A DNA stretch of 64,000 bases from Pedobacter westerhofensis (GTDB lineage Bacteria; Bacteroidota; Bacteroidia; Sphingobacteriales; Sphingobacteriaceae), in assembly GCF_900182595.1 (NCBI RefSeq), contig NZ_FXTN01000003.1, positions 248,001 through 312,000 of the forward strand, read 5' to 3'. The notes under the pieces are model-generated. The model worked only from the letters and a program-made list of their open reading frames with translations. It was not told the origin of the DNA and did not search any database. Position numbers and translations under genes: made by a program. This document shows positions 26,601 to 34,785 of the stretch, piece by piece; position 1 is the stretch's first letter, and each line of letters opens with the position of its first letter.

Positions 26601-27626
26601 CATATGGTCGCCCAGGATACCTGCTTTCTTTTGGCGGATCAGCCTTTCTACACCCTTGTTCTCACCGCTGATCGATTCATAAAATTTGGAGAATTTCTTT
26701 TTTGCTTTTCTTGCAGTAAACAGGTTGTTCACCTGCGCCAGAAAATCGTAGCCCGTTGTTCCTTCAACAGGCCAGTCTGCCGGCACCTCCTCACCTTCTT
26801 CCAGGATTTTTTCTACTACAATATAAGTTTCTTCGCCGGCAAGCCTGCGCAGCCGTGCAAAATAGGTCTCGGGATCATAAAGGCCGTCAATATGGTCTAC
26901 CCGCAGTCCCTGGAAAACCCCTTCTTCCAGCAGTGTCTTGATCAGGCGATGATAGGCCGTAAAAACCTTCTCATCCTGCATATTCAAACAGATCAGGCTG
27001 TTTACAGTAAAAAAGCGGCGGTAATTAATTTTATAATCTGTTTCCTTGTACGAGCAAGGCCGGTAATATTGCAGATCGATGGCCGCCTGTAAGGGCATAT
27101 TTACATCCTTTACCTTGTCGTTCACAGGCCACTCTGTTTCAAAATACTGCAGTTTTATTCCGCTGTCGCGCTGGATCAGTTTCAGTTCCTGCTTCGCTAT
27201 GGCTTCCTCCACCGTGCTGCCCAGAAAAGGAACCATCAGCGGCAGCTTGCTGTCGCCAGACCAGTTGATATCAAAGAAACCATCATAGTCCGATTGATCT
27301 CCTTTTTCCAGCACATCCATCAGCCATTGGTTATTGGGATGGAAAGCCATGTGGTTGGGTACAATATCCTGGATCCAGGCCATGTTCAGCGATTTCAGCC
27401 TGGCCGACAAGGCCCTTAGTTCTTCGAGCGTCCCGATTTCCGGATTGATCTGACCGGGGTTCACGGTATCATATCCGTGCATACTTCCCGGCGAAGCCTC
27501 CAGTACCGGCGACGCGTAAATCGTGGTTATGCCCAATTCTTTTAAATAAGGAATGATCCCGTCAAAATCCTTAAATGTAAAGTCCTTATGGAACTGTATG
27601 CGGTAGGTTGAAATCGGATTAAGCAT
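23631..27626 (-). CDS. treY-malQ: Fused maltooligosyltrehalose synthase and 4-alpha-glucanotransferase (TreY-MalQ)
   Basis: 1331 residues combining two enzymes. Residues 1 to about 830 are a GH13 TreY, which turns the reducing-end maltose of a glucan into trehalose. It starts STYRIQFHKDFTF and has QDIVPNHMAFHP, GLRVDHIDGLYDP (nucleophile Asp) and IVVEKILEEGE. From about residue 835 (RGAGVLLHVTSLPS) to the end it is a GH77 MalQ, which transfers glucan segments. LRLDHFR carries Asp1128, AEDLGEI carries Glu1175, and THDNNTTRGW carries Asp1230. Both active sites look complete. The gene overlaps treZ by 8 bp and is last in the treX-treZ-treY operon. Short maltodextrins left after trehalose removal could be rebuilt by the MalQ half. 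Confidence 0.93.
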   Translation of the reverse strand: MLNPISTYRIQFHKDFTFKDFDGIIPYLKELGITTIYASPVLEASPGSMHGYDTVNPGQINPEIGTLEELRALSARLKSLNMAWIQDIVPNHMAFHPNNQWLMDVLEKGDQSDYDGFFDINWSGDSKLPLMVPFLGSTVEEAIAKQELKLIQRDSGIKLQYFETEWPVNDKVKDVNMPLQAAIDLQYYRPCSYKETDYKINYRRFFTVNSLICLNMQDEKVFTAYHRLIKTLLEEGVFQGLRVDHIDGLYDPETYFARLRRLAGEETYIVVEKILEEGEEVPADWPVEGTTGYDFLAQVNNLFTARKAKKKFSKFYESISGENKGVERLIRQKKAGILGDHMAGELDNLYQLFLELRLAEETQLNALKPGALKDAIGQLLICFPVYRFYGNQLPLDVKYHGMMADVLKEIEVVKSLGGAVEVLRHVLLTKPFEQADQDYNDRITLFYLRCMQFSGPLMAKGVEDTLMYTYNCFIGHNEVGDAPAAFGIRKKDFHQLMQNRLQMLPHTMNGTSTHDTKRGEDVRARLNVLTDQPELWIAKVKEWRKLNKEIAGGLDANDEYFIYQTLTGSYPMPGMEPDNYTERLQAYLEKALREGKVNSNWTDPDTDYEGLVKEFILGILDQSAPFWKSFAAFHRKIADFGILNSLSQLVLKFTCPGMPDTYQGTELWDLSLVDPDNRRPVDYQQRQEWLQELAAGGDLKALWEERYNGKIKLYLTHLLLEQLKPFADLLSSGEYLPLEVKGRFANEVFAFARKKDKQWLVVAVPLHPAQRMKELELDMDWGDTSITLPLRSSFHWKNLSDGTAGTGHTAEIAVATLFDAFPLGLLTLEEIDNPRGAGVLLHVTSLPSVHGIGDIGLEAYLFMDFLAQAEQKYWQLLPLNPIGADQAYSPYSSVSAMAGNDLLISLVGLFNEYFIDLRLLDKKKFEAADEVDFEKATAFKNKMLLKAYEGWGEIFGGNDEDFDNFCEKEKDWLDDFALYTVLKENQEGKPWVDWYPAYRDRDAGRLGQFAADYTDELKFVKWKQFKFAEQWADIRQYAAAAGIELYGDLPFYVSHDSADVWANQEFFGLDEEGKMMGIAGVPPDYFNDEGQLWGMPVYNWENMKADGYQWWIRRIRKNIELYDLLRLDHFRAFADYWEVPAGERTAVNGVWKTGPGSDFFQVLKKEFPEMPFVAEDLGEISQGVYDLRDEFGLPGMKVLQFAFGEDIGLTDHIPHNFKSDNFVVYTGTHDNNTTRGWYETDAAEVERKNLNKYTGARVGANDVHKVLSRLAYASVARIAVLPMQDILGLDGKSRMNIPASVKANWKWRLKELPGKDVAKKLSSWVRIYGRA

Positions 27627-29475
27627 ATTTATTGGTGTAAATTAGGATAGATTGTGGTTGTATTTCCATTTTCTGCAGTGCGTCCACAGACAAAGGTGCT
27701 GCACGCCTGCCTTTCCATTGCGGATCGGCAGAATCAAGGATCTTCTTCCAGCTGGGTTTGTCATCAGGGATAGTGATATCCTGTGTATTTTTTGAGAAGT
27801 TCATCAGGCATAGTACCTGCACCTCCTCCTCCCAGCGCCGCAGCACCAGGCAGTTTGTTTTGGCATCAGCCGATACGGTAAGCTGTTTCCGGTTGGTATT
27901 CCGCAGCGGTGCATATTTTTTACGGAGGCCGATGATGGTCTTGTAGAACGACAGGAGTTCGCTGTGTCCGTCCGACTGCAGGAGGTCCCATTGTAATTTT
28001 GACTGGTTAAAGGTATCTTCAGACTGCGGTTCCGGCGCTTCGCCTTCGGCATGGAAAGCCGCAAACTCCGCCTTACGCCCTTTGCTCACCGCTTTGATCA
28101 GCTCCGGGTCGCCATGACTCGTAAAAAACAGGAAGGGGTTGGTTTCTCCCCACTCTTCGCCCATAAATAACATTGGCAAAAAGGGGCTGCAAATCACTGC
28201 GCCGGCCATCAGCTTCTGCATTTCATAACTCACCAGTGTGCTGCTGCGCTCGCCCAGCATGCGGTTTCCCACCTGATCATGATTTTGTGAAAAGACTACA
28301 AACTGCGAGCCTGCATTGCCCTCAGCTGTGCCGCCAAAAGTTTTCAGGCGGTGCGGAGAGTATACACCATCATAGATATAAGCATCGCGATACGATTTCT
28401 CCAGGTCCTTGATCCCCGAAAAATCACTGTAATAACCTGTAGCAGGTTCACCGGCTGTCACCCGCAGTGCATGATGGAACTCGTCGATCCATTGTGCATC
28501 CATTCCGTAACCATGCTGATCAGGGGAATTGATATATTTATTGTCATTCAGGTCGCACTCTGCAATCAGGTGGTGTTTGCGGTGCGTAGCTTCAATCAGC
28601 TGATCCACTTCCTCGCTGATCTCCTGCAGCAGGTGCTTCACGCCCAGGTCTTTGATCGCATGTACTGCGTCCAGGCGCAGCCCGTCAATATGGAAATCGC
28701 GGAACCACATCAGTACGTTCTCAATAAAATACCGGCGCACACCATCAGACCAGGCATCATCAAAATTGATGGCACTGCCCCATGGCGTGTGATATTTCTC
28801 TGTAAAATACGGCCCGGCCTGTTCAAAGTAGTTACCTTCGGGGCCCATATGGTTATATACTACATCCAGCACCACCGCCAGGCCTTTGGCATGACTGGCA
28901 TCAACCAGTTGCTGCAAACCTGCCGCAGCGCCATAGGAGTTCTGTACAGCAAAAGGAAAAACACCATCATAGCCCCAGTTGCGGCCACCAGGAAACTGGG
29001 CCACAGGCATTATCTCGATGGCTGTAATTCCCAGTTCAACCAGATAATCAAGTTTCGCTATGATGCCTTCAAAAGTTCCTTCCGGTGTAAATGTACCGGT
29101 ATGCAGTTCATAAAAAATGTAATCTCCCAGTTCAGGGTTTTTCCAGTCCTGGTCTGTCCAGCTGAAAGCCGAAAGGTCAACTGCTTCCGAGGGGCCATGC
29201 ACACCCTGCGGCTGCGAAAGGCTTGCCGGGTCCGGAATCAGCGTTTCGCCATTGATCAGAAACTGATACGTATTTCCCGGATAAATGCCCGCTCCGCTCA
29301 GCTCCCAGTACCCGAGTTCTTTCTTTTCCAGCGCCACCGTTACAGCTTCGGTTTTCAGTTCCACCGTTTCAGCTTCGGGCGACCAGAACCTGATCTCCGC
29401 CAGTCCGGCATCGTTAAAGTTTACGCCTATTTTTCTTTTTAGCTCTCTGGACATCTTCATTATTGTTCCTAACAT
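27619..29475 (-). CDS. treZ: Malto-oligosyltrehalose trehalohydrolase
   Basis: GH13 enzyme that releases trehalose from maltooligosyl-trehalose made by TreY. 618 residues as read; the true start may be Met6 or Met8 (MKMSRELKRKIG), still inside the treX overlap. The N-terminal beta-sandwich is followed by the barrel: FYELHTGTFTPEGTF, VLDVVYNHMGPEG, GLRLDAVHAI (nucleophile Asp), IAECDLND (acid Glu) and SQNHDQVGNR. It overlaps treX at its 5' end and treY-malQ at its 3' end, so expression should be coupled. Confidence 0.93.
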   Translation of the reverse strand: MLGTIMKMSRELKRKIGVNFNDAGLAEIRFWSPEAETVELKTEAVTVALEKKELGYWELSGAGIYPGNTYQFLINGETLIPDPASLSQPQGVHGPSEAVDLSAFSWTDQDWKNPELGDYIFYELHTGTFTPEGTFEGIIAKLDYLVELGITAIEIMPVAQFPGGRNWGYDGVFPFAVQNSYGAAAGLQQLVDASHAKGLAVVLDVVYNHMGPEGNYFEQAGPYFTEKYHTPWGSAINFDDAWSDGVRRYFIENVLMWFRDFHIDGLRLDAVHAIKDLGVKHLLQEISEEVDQLIEATHRKHHLIAECDLNDNKYINSPDQHGYGMDAQWIDEFHHALRVTAGEPATGYYSDFSGIKDLEKSYRDAYIYDGVYSPHRLKTFGGTAEGNAGSQFVVFSQNHDQVGNRMLGERSSTLVSYEMQKLMAGAVICSPFLPMLFMGEEWGETNPFLFFTSHGDPELIKAVSKGRKAEFAAFHAEGEAPEPQSEDTFNQSKLQWDLLQSDGHSELLSFYKTIIGLRKKYAPLRNTNRKQLTVSADAKTNCLVLRRWEEEVQVLCLMNFSKNTQDITIPDDKPSWKKILDSADPQWKGRRAAPLSVDALQKMEIQPQSILIYTNKYA

Positions 29476-31591
29476 GTTTTAATAAAACTATAGATCTTCC
29501 TTCCACACGGATCGTATCACTGGTAAAGTGCCTTACAGGTGATTCATTGATATCCTCTATTGCCGTGTCCAGTACCCTCAGCCATTCCTTACCATAACGT
29601 TCATTCGGAAGACTGTAGTGCAGCGGCTCATCATGCGCATTAAACATCAGGTAAAAGCTGTCATCAGTAATCTTGTTTCCCTTTGGGTCAGTACTGCGCA
29701 GATCGGCCCCGTTCAAATAAATAGCCAGCGATTTTGCATAATCCTCATTCCAGTTGTGTTCCTGCATCTCCAGTCCGTCCGGCAGGAACCAGGCCACATC
29801 TTTCAGACCTGCCCCTTTGATCGGCACACCCTGGAACCAGCGCCGCCTGCAAAATACAGGATGCCTTTTCCGCAGGTGGATCAGCTGCTGGGTGAAGTTG
29901 AACAGCTCTTTGTCCATATTGTTCCAGTCGATCCACGAAATTTCATTATCCTGACAATAGGCATTATTATTACCACGCTGGGTACGGCTAAATTCATCAC
30001 CTGCCACCATCATCGGTACGCCCTGCGACAGAAACAGGGTGGTCAGCAGGTTGCGTTTCTGGCGGGAGCGGATCAGATTGATCTCTTCGTTATCAGTCTC
30101 GCCCTCCACACCGTAATTATAGGAACCATTGTGCTGTTCCCCATCCCGGTTATCCTCGCCATTCGCTTCATTGTGTTTCTCATTGTATGTCACCAGGTCA
30201 TGCAGCGTAAAACCATCATGCGCCGTAATAAAGTTCACACTCGCAGTGGGACTTCTCAGGTCATCCTGATAAAGGTCCGGGCTGCCCGTAAAGCGCTGGG
30301 CAAATTCACCTAGCATACTATGCGCACCTCTCCAGTAATCCCTGATGCAATCCCGGTACTTCCCGTTCCACTCTGCCCATTCCGGCGGAAAGTTCCCCAC
30401 CTGGTAACCCCCTTCACCAATATCCCAGGGTTCTGCAATCAGCTTCACCTGCGAGATCAGCGGGTCCTGGTGGATAATATCAAAAAACGCACTCAGCTTG
30501 TTTACGCTGTGCAGCTCCCGCGCCAGGGCCGGTGCAAGGTCAAACCTAAAGCCATCCACATGCATGTCAGTAATCCAGTAGCGCAGGCTGTCCATAAACA
30601 GGCGCAGCACATTCGGCAGGTTCGCATTCAGCGTGTTCCCTGTACCCGTATAATCCATATAATAACGCTGGTCGGCAGTAAGCCTGTAGTACGAAGCGTT
30701 ATCAATTCCTTTAAAAGAAAGCGTAGGTCCCATATGGTTTCCTTCAGCCGTATGGTTATATACCACATCCAGGATCACCTCTATGCCGGCAACATGCATT
30801 GCCTTCACCATATCCTTAAACTCCTTCACTTGTCCGCCGCGTTCCGTACTGGCCGCATAGCGTACATCAGGTGCAAAAAATCCAATCGTATTGTACCCCC
30901 AGTAATTGCTCAGCCCTTTTTCCACTAAGTGCCTGTCGTTCACAAACTGGTGGACAGGCATCAGCTCAATCGCCGTTACGCCCAGTTCCTTCAGGTAGTT
31001 CAGCGTAATTGGATGTGCCAGTCCGGCATATGTCCCCCTGATTTCTTCCGGGATATCCGGATGCTGCATGGTAAAACCTTTTACATGTGCTTCATAAATT
31101 ATTGATTCATGGTATGGAATATCAAGCGGCACATCACCCTTCCAGTCGTAGGTCTGGTCAATTACCACCGCTTTGGGAATAAAAGGCGCACTGTCCAGCT
31201 CAGAAAAACTCAGGTCTTCAATTTCGGAGCCCATCACATAGCCAAACAGTGCATCGCTCCAGCCGATCACGCCCGAGATTGCTTTCGCATAGGGGTCGAT
31301 CAGCAGTTTATTCGCATTAAAGCGGTGCCCGTTTTCCGGATCAAAAGGACCATGTACACGGTAACCATATAATTGTCCCGGAGCTATGCCAGGCAGGTAG
31401 CCATGCCAGATATGGTGGGTGCGTTCAGTAAGCTTTACTTTCAGGGATTCCCGGGTATCATCTTCATCATTAAAAAAACAAAGATCAACCGCCGTTGCAT
31501 TGTCGGCATAAATTGCAAAATTAACACCTTCGCTGTCCCAGGTAGCTCCTAACGGATAGGGACGGCCGGGATATACAGTAATCTTCTCCAT
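29414..31591 (-). CDS. treX: Glycogen debranching enzyme GlgX/TreX
   Basis: GH13 isoamylase-type enzyme that cleaves alpha-1,6 branches of glycogen. 725 residues from Met at 31591 (MEKITVYPGRPYPLG); an upstream ATG at 31603 adds four residues. The motifs are VILDVVYNHTAEG, GFRFDLAPAL (nucleophile), LIAEPWDIG (acid) and NFITAHDG. It is first in the three-gene trehalose operon and would supply linear chains to TreY. No glycogen synthase or branching gene lies in the window. Confidence 0.93.
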   Translation of the reverse strand: MEKITVYPGRPYPLGATWDSEGVNFAIYADNATAVDLCFFNDEDDTRESLKVKLTERTHHIWHGYLPGIAPGQLYGYRVHGPFDPENGHRFNANKLLIDPYAKAISGVIGWSDALFGYVMGSEIEDLSFSELDSAPFIPKAVVIDQTYDWKGDVPLDIPYHESIIYEAHVKGFTMQHPDIPEEIRGTYAGLAHPITLNYLKELGVTAIELMPVHQFVNDRHLVEKGLSNYWGYNTIGFFAPDVRYAASTERGGQVKEFKDMVKAMHVAGIEVILDVVYNHTAEGNHMGPTLSFKGIDNASYYRLTADQRYYMDYTGTGNTLNANLPNVLRLFMDSLRYWITDMHVDGFRFDLAPALARELHSVNKLSAFFDIIHQDPLISQVKLIAEPWDIGEGGYQVGNFPPEWAEWNGKYRDCIRDYWRGAHSMLGEFAQRFTGSPDLYQDDLRSPTASVNFITAHDGFTLHDLVTYNEKHNEANGEDNRDGEQHNGSYNYGVEGETDNEEINLIRSRQKRNLLTTLFLSQGVPMMVAGDEFSRTQRGNNNAYCQDNEISWIDWNNMDKELFNFTQQLIHLRKRHPVFCRRRWFQGVPIKGAGLKDVAWFLPDGLEMQEHNWNEDYAKSLAIYLNGADLRSTDPKGNKITDDSFYLMFNAHDEPLHYSLPNERYGKEWLRVLDTAIEDINESPVRHFTSDTIRVEGRSIVLLKHVRNNNEDVQRAKKKNRRKL

Positions 31592-31603
31592 TACTAATAT
31601 CAA

Positions 31604-32013
31604 TCAATTTTAGCACGAAATGTTTTAACATTCTTTATTTTTTTGCCCGAAAATCAGAGCCCGTTTTAAAACAACGCCATTGATCATCAACAAGATATAT
31701 TCCCAACAGCTAAAATTACCGGTCACACTTTAAAATTTCGGTGTAGTTTAAAATGTACAACCAAAAGTTTTGGTACGGCATCAATTATAATATTTCCCGG
31801 AAAGGAGGCCAGCAAACGGAAATATTAACACAAATGATAATTTAATATAGACAACTGCTCTTCAGACACTTATAATTAAAAGTAAGTATTCACGGCACGA
31901 TTAATGTTAATATATTTATATATAAGGATAACGTTATTTAATAAATATTAAATTTAGCAAACAATTACACTCTGTTTTCTATAATTTAGATATTTGAAGA
32001 TAATATTTAAGTT
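31604..32013. other. Divergent intergenic region between treX and the DUF5723 gene
   Basis: 410 bp, strongly AT-rich from about 31830 onward. It should hold the promoters for both the trehalose operon (minus) and the DUF5723 gene (plus). A possible -7 box GATATTTG lies at 31989-31996, 18 bases before the plus-strand ATG. No coding region or stable hairpin was seen. Confidence 0.5.
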
Positions 32014-33345
32014 ATGAAGAAAACATACGTTCTATTCTGCTTTACCACAATATTTACCGTAAACGTCAGCGCGCAGCAATACGGTTTATTTCATACCAAC
32101 ACCTTATTTGATGCCTTTGAAAATCCGGCACAACGCGCTTTTGTACTGGACTATTCCCGGCAGTTCGCCTCCAATTTCTTTTTGCCCAACTTGGGTCTCA
32201 ACGGCGGAAATAAGGGTGATGTCAACTACGCAATCAAGACAAGGCTCAATGAAGGAGAAATTGACACAGAGCAGATACCCGCCGGCAACAATACCCGCAA
32301 TAAATTTTACGGTAATGCGAATGTTTATCTGCTTACTTTCAGGAGCTACCTGTCCTGGCGCGACAACAAAGAGATTGGCTTTTCCTGGCAGGTCAGGGCA
32401 GATGGCGATGCTGATTATACCAACGAAACTGCAATAGCAGCCAAGACTTTTGGCCGGCTGAATACCTCCCAGGACGGACTATTTAATGGCGATGGGTACG
32501 CACAGACCTATCATCAGTTTAGCCTTAGCTATCGGCAGGACGAAACCGATGAACTGGCTTTTGGCGGAAAGCTGAGCCTGCTCAGCGGAATAACCTATAA
32601 CAGCGGCCGGGTTGATGAATCCAGCCTGACGGTCAATCCCCGCAGCTCTTCAGTAGCCCTGCAGGGCGTTTACAAAGGCAGCTTCCTGAAGAAAGATGAT
32701 ATCGACAAAAAAATGCTCATTCCTGACTTTAAGAATCCGGGCCTGTCGCTGAGTTTTGGCAGCAGCTACAGGGATGCAGCATCCGGGATCTTCCTGATGG
32801 GAAACCTCAAAGACCTGGGATTTATCCGCTGGAATAAAAATTCCAGCACTGCTGTGATCAATGATGTCATCACTCTCAACAGAAATCCCGGAGCAAATGA
32901 CCTGGCACGCAGGGTTTCGGCGTTGGTAAGCAACAAGGCTGTACAGGGCAGTTTTTATACGCCTACAAATGCCAAAGCCGATTTTCTGATTTCCAAAACC
33001 TACGGCCTTTATACACCCGGTTTCATTGTCTCCAAAAACCTCTTTTACAATGGTGGTGATGTAGTGCTGGTCAACACATTTAAGATGAATGAGTTTTCCC
33101 TGGCTTTTGTACCTGCCTATAACATGAATAAAATTGTCTTGTTTGGGGCGCAGGGTATATATCAAACGCCTAATTTTGAATGTTTTATGGGAACAGATAA
33201 TCTCTTTAAATCTTCAACACTGTTAAAATCCACATCGTATTCCTCAACAGGAACCATTGGTGCCTCCTTTTATATGGGCCTCAATATCAAATTCGGATAT
33301 GTGGTAGAGCATCCTTTAAACAGCAGTTACATCCCTGTTTATTAA
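32014..33345 (+). CDS. DUF5723-family outer-membrane protein
   Basis: 443 residues with a signal peptide (about 1-20, ending NVSAQ). The remainder is rich in aromatic and alternating polar/apolar stretches (NVYLLTFRSYLSWRD, IGFSWQVRAD), as in outer-membrane beta-barrels. The N-terminus LFHTNTLFDAFENPAQRAF (family pattern of an asparagine-proline-alanine motif) matches DUF5723 proteins of Bacteroidota. Function is unknown. It stands alone, divergent from the trehalose operon. Confidence 0.7.
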   Translation: MKKTYVLFCFTTIFTVNVSAQQYGLFHTNTLFDAFENPAQRAFVLDYSRQFASNFFLPNLGLNGGNKGDVNYAIKTRLNEGEIDTEQIPAGNNTRNKFYGNANVYLLTFRSYLSWRDNKEIGFSWQVRADGDADYTNETAIAAKTFGRLNTSQDGLFNGDGYAQTYHQFSLSYRQDETDELAFGGKLSLLSGITYNSGRVDESSLTVNPRSSSVALQGVYKGSFLKKDDIDKKMLIPDFKNPGLSLSFGSSYRDAASGIFLMGNLKDLGFIRWNKNSSTAVINDVITLNRNPGANDLARRVSALVSNKAVQGSFYTPTNAKADFLISKTYGLYTPGFIVSKNLFYNGGDVVLVNTFKMNEFSLAFVPAYNMNKIVLFGAQGIYQTPNFECFMGTDNLFKSSTLLKSTSYSSTGTIGASFYMGLNIKFGYVVEHPLNSSYIPVY

Positions 33346-33382
33346 TCCGGCGGTTGTGCAGGAGGTTCCCTGAACAAAAAAA

Positions 33383-33406
33383 GCTGAATCAAATAAATGA
33401 TCCAGC
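33383..33406 (-). terminator. Intrinsic terminator of the esterase gene
   Basis: On the minus strand GCTGGATCA and TGATTCAGC pair around a 6-base loop, with one G-U pair, followed by a seven-T run (the A-run at 33376-33382). It lies 67 bases past the esterase stop, between two convergent genes. Confidence 0.75.
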
Positions 33407-33473
33407 CTCTTTGTATTTCACAGGTAAATGTGGTAGATGTTCAAACAACAGCGCTGAAAAAAAAATGTTTTGG

Positions 33474-34607
33474 TTATTTTCCAAAAACTTTTTTCAGTGC
33501 ATCTGCGGCATATGCCTGCGCTTCTTTGGCTTCAGGAACAACCGCAGCCATTCCAAAAAACTCATGGGTTACACCGTCATAGTTTTTAGTATCAACCGTT
33601 ACGCCTGCTGCTTTTAGTTTGTCAGCCAGCATCATCCCGTCATTGTTCAGCGGATCAATTTCTGCTGTGATGATCGTAGTTGATGGCAATCCTTTTAAGT
33701 TTGCATTTACCAAAGAAATCCTTGGGTCTTTAGCCTCAGCCATGGCGTTTACATATTTCTCAGTAAACCAGGCCATCATCGGTTTATTCAGCGGATGAGC
33801 CGCAGCATAAGTTGTATAAGATTTAGTAGTCATGTCTGCCTGGGCAATCGGGTACACCAGCACCTCATGCAATGGAACCATGATCTTTTTATCTCTGGCC
33901 ATGATACTTACATTGGCCGCCAGGTTACCACCTGCGCTCTCGCCTACTACAGCAATCTTCTTAGGGTCTCCATTGATAGATGCTGCATTTTTCACTGTCC
34001 ATTCATAGGCGGCAAATGAGTCATTATGTGCCGTAGGGAATTTATGTTCAGGAGCAAGCCTGTAAGCCACAGATACGACTACTGCACCAACCTGCTCAGC
34101 CAGTCCCTGCGCCGAAGCATTGTATACATCAATATTTGCAATCACAAAACCGCCGCCATGGTAGTATACGATTACAGGGAAAGGACCTTTGCCCGTCTTT
34201 GGTGTGTATATCCGTAAATGAATATTTCCACCGGCTACAGGAATCTCTTTTCCTACCGTGTCTACACCCGGAGCAGGTAATGTAATATTATTTTCTTTGA
34301 TCAGGTCCATCACCGCATCAGTTGGCGTATGGTTCTTTCTTGCATCAACTGCACTCAGGCTTTCTGTAGGTTTATCACCATAGCTTACCAGCTTTTCGAT
34401 TACCGCCTGCATTTCAGGATGGATCGTAGGACCCCATTCGGGTGCCGGGCCAGTAGGCTTTAAACCCGCAGGCTTTTCTACCGTGGTAGTGGTTTCTGTA
34501 GAAGTGCTGTCCGTTGTGCTTGTAGATTTTGTCTGGTTGCCGCATGAAGCCAGCATCAATGCTCCTGCAAGGAGCCCTATCGACGAAGTATTTAAAAGGT
34601 TTTTCAT
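33474..34607 (-). CDS. HSL-family alpha/beta hydrolase lipoprotein
   Basis: 377-residue esterase/lipase of the hormone-sensitive-lipase type. The lipobox ALMLASC near residue 22 indicates lipid anchoring, followed by a Thr/Ser-rich linker (STTDSTSTETTTTVEK). The oxyanion motif is YYHGGGFV, the nucleophile serine is in GESAGGN, the acid is in EIDPLNNDG and the histidine in GVTHEFFG. The substrate is probably a small acyl ester; nothing in the context specifies it. It is divergent from katE. Confidence 0.88.
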   Translation of the reverse strand: MKNLLNTSSIGLLAGALMLASCGNQTKSTSTTDSTSTETTTTVEKPAGLKPTGPAPEWGPTIHPEMQAVIEKLVSYGDKPTESLSAVDARKNHTPTDAVMDLIKENNITLPAPGVDTVGKEIPVAGGNIHLRIYTPKTGKGPFPVIVYYHGGGFVIANIDVYNASAQGLAEQVGAVVVSVAYRLAPEHKFPTAHNDSFAAYEWTVKNAASINGDPKKIAVVGESAGGNLAANVSIMARDKKIMVPLHEVLVYPIAQADMTTKSYTTYAAAHPLNKPMMAWFTEKYVNAMAEAKDPRISLVNANLKGLPSTTIITAEIDPLNNDGMMLADKLKAAGVTVDTKNYDGVTHEFFGMAAVVPEAKEAQAYAADALKKVFGK

Positions 34608-34785
34608 AAGTAAATATTTTTAATAGATATATCTCCCAACAACATATTTATCAATTAGTTTAGTCGTACTCCCTCGCGGAATGCTTATCAAAAACATACC
34701 CCATCGTGTATTTACTCAAAATATGTGTAAACAGTCAAAACACTGTCAGCTATTAAATGTTGTGATTCAGCATACTCATACGACC

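Noticed and set aside
26352..27092. 246-codon open frame opposite the TreY half of the fusion
   Set aside because: Shadow of the fused gene; no start context or motif.
28351..29442. 363-codon open frame on the strand opposite treZ
   Set aside because: Antisense to the intact treZ coding region and without recognisable domains; long shadow frames are common opposite genes of this composition.
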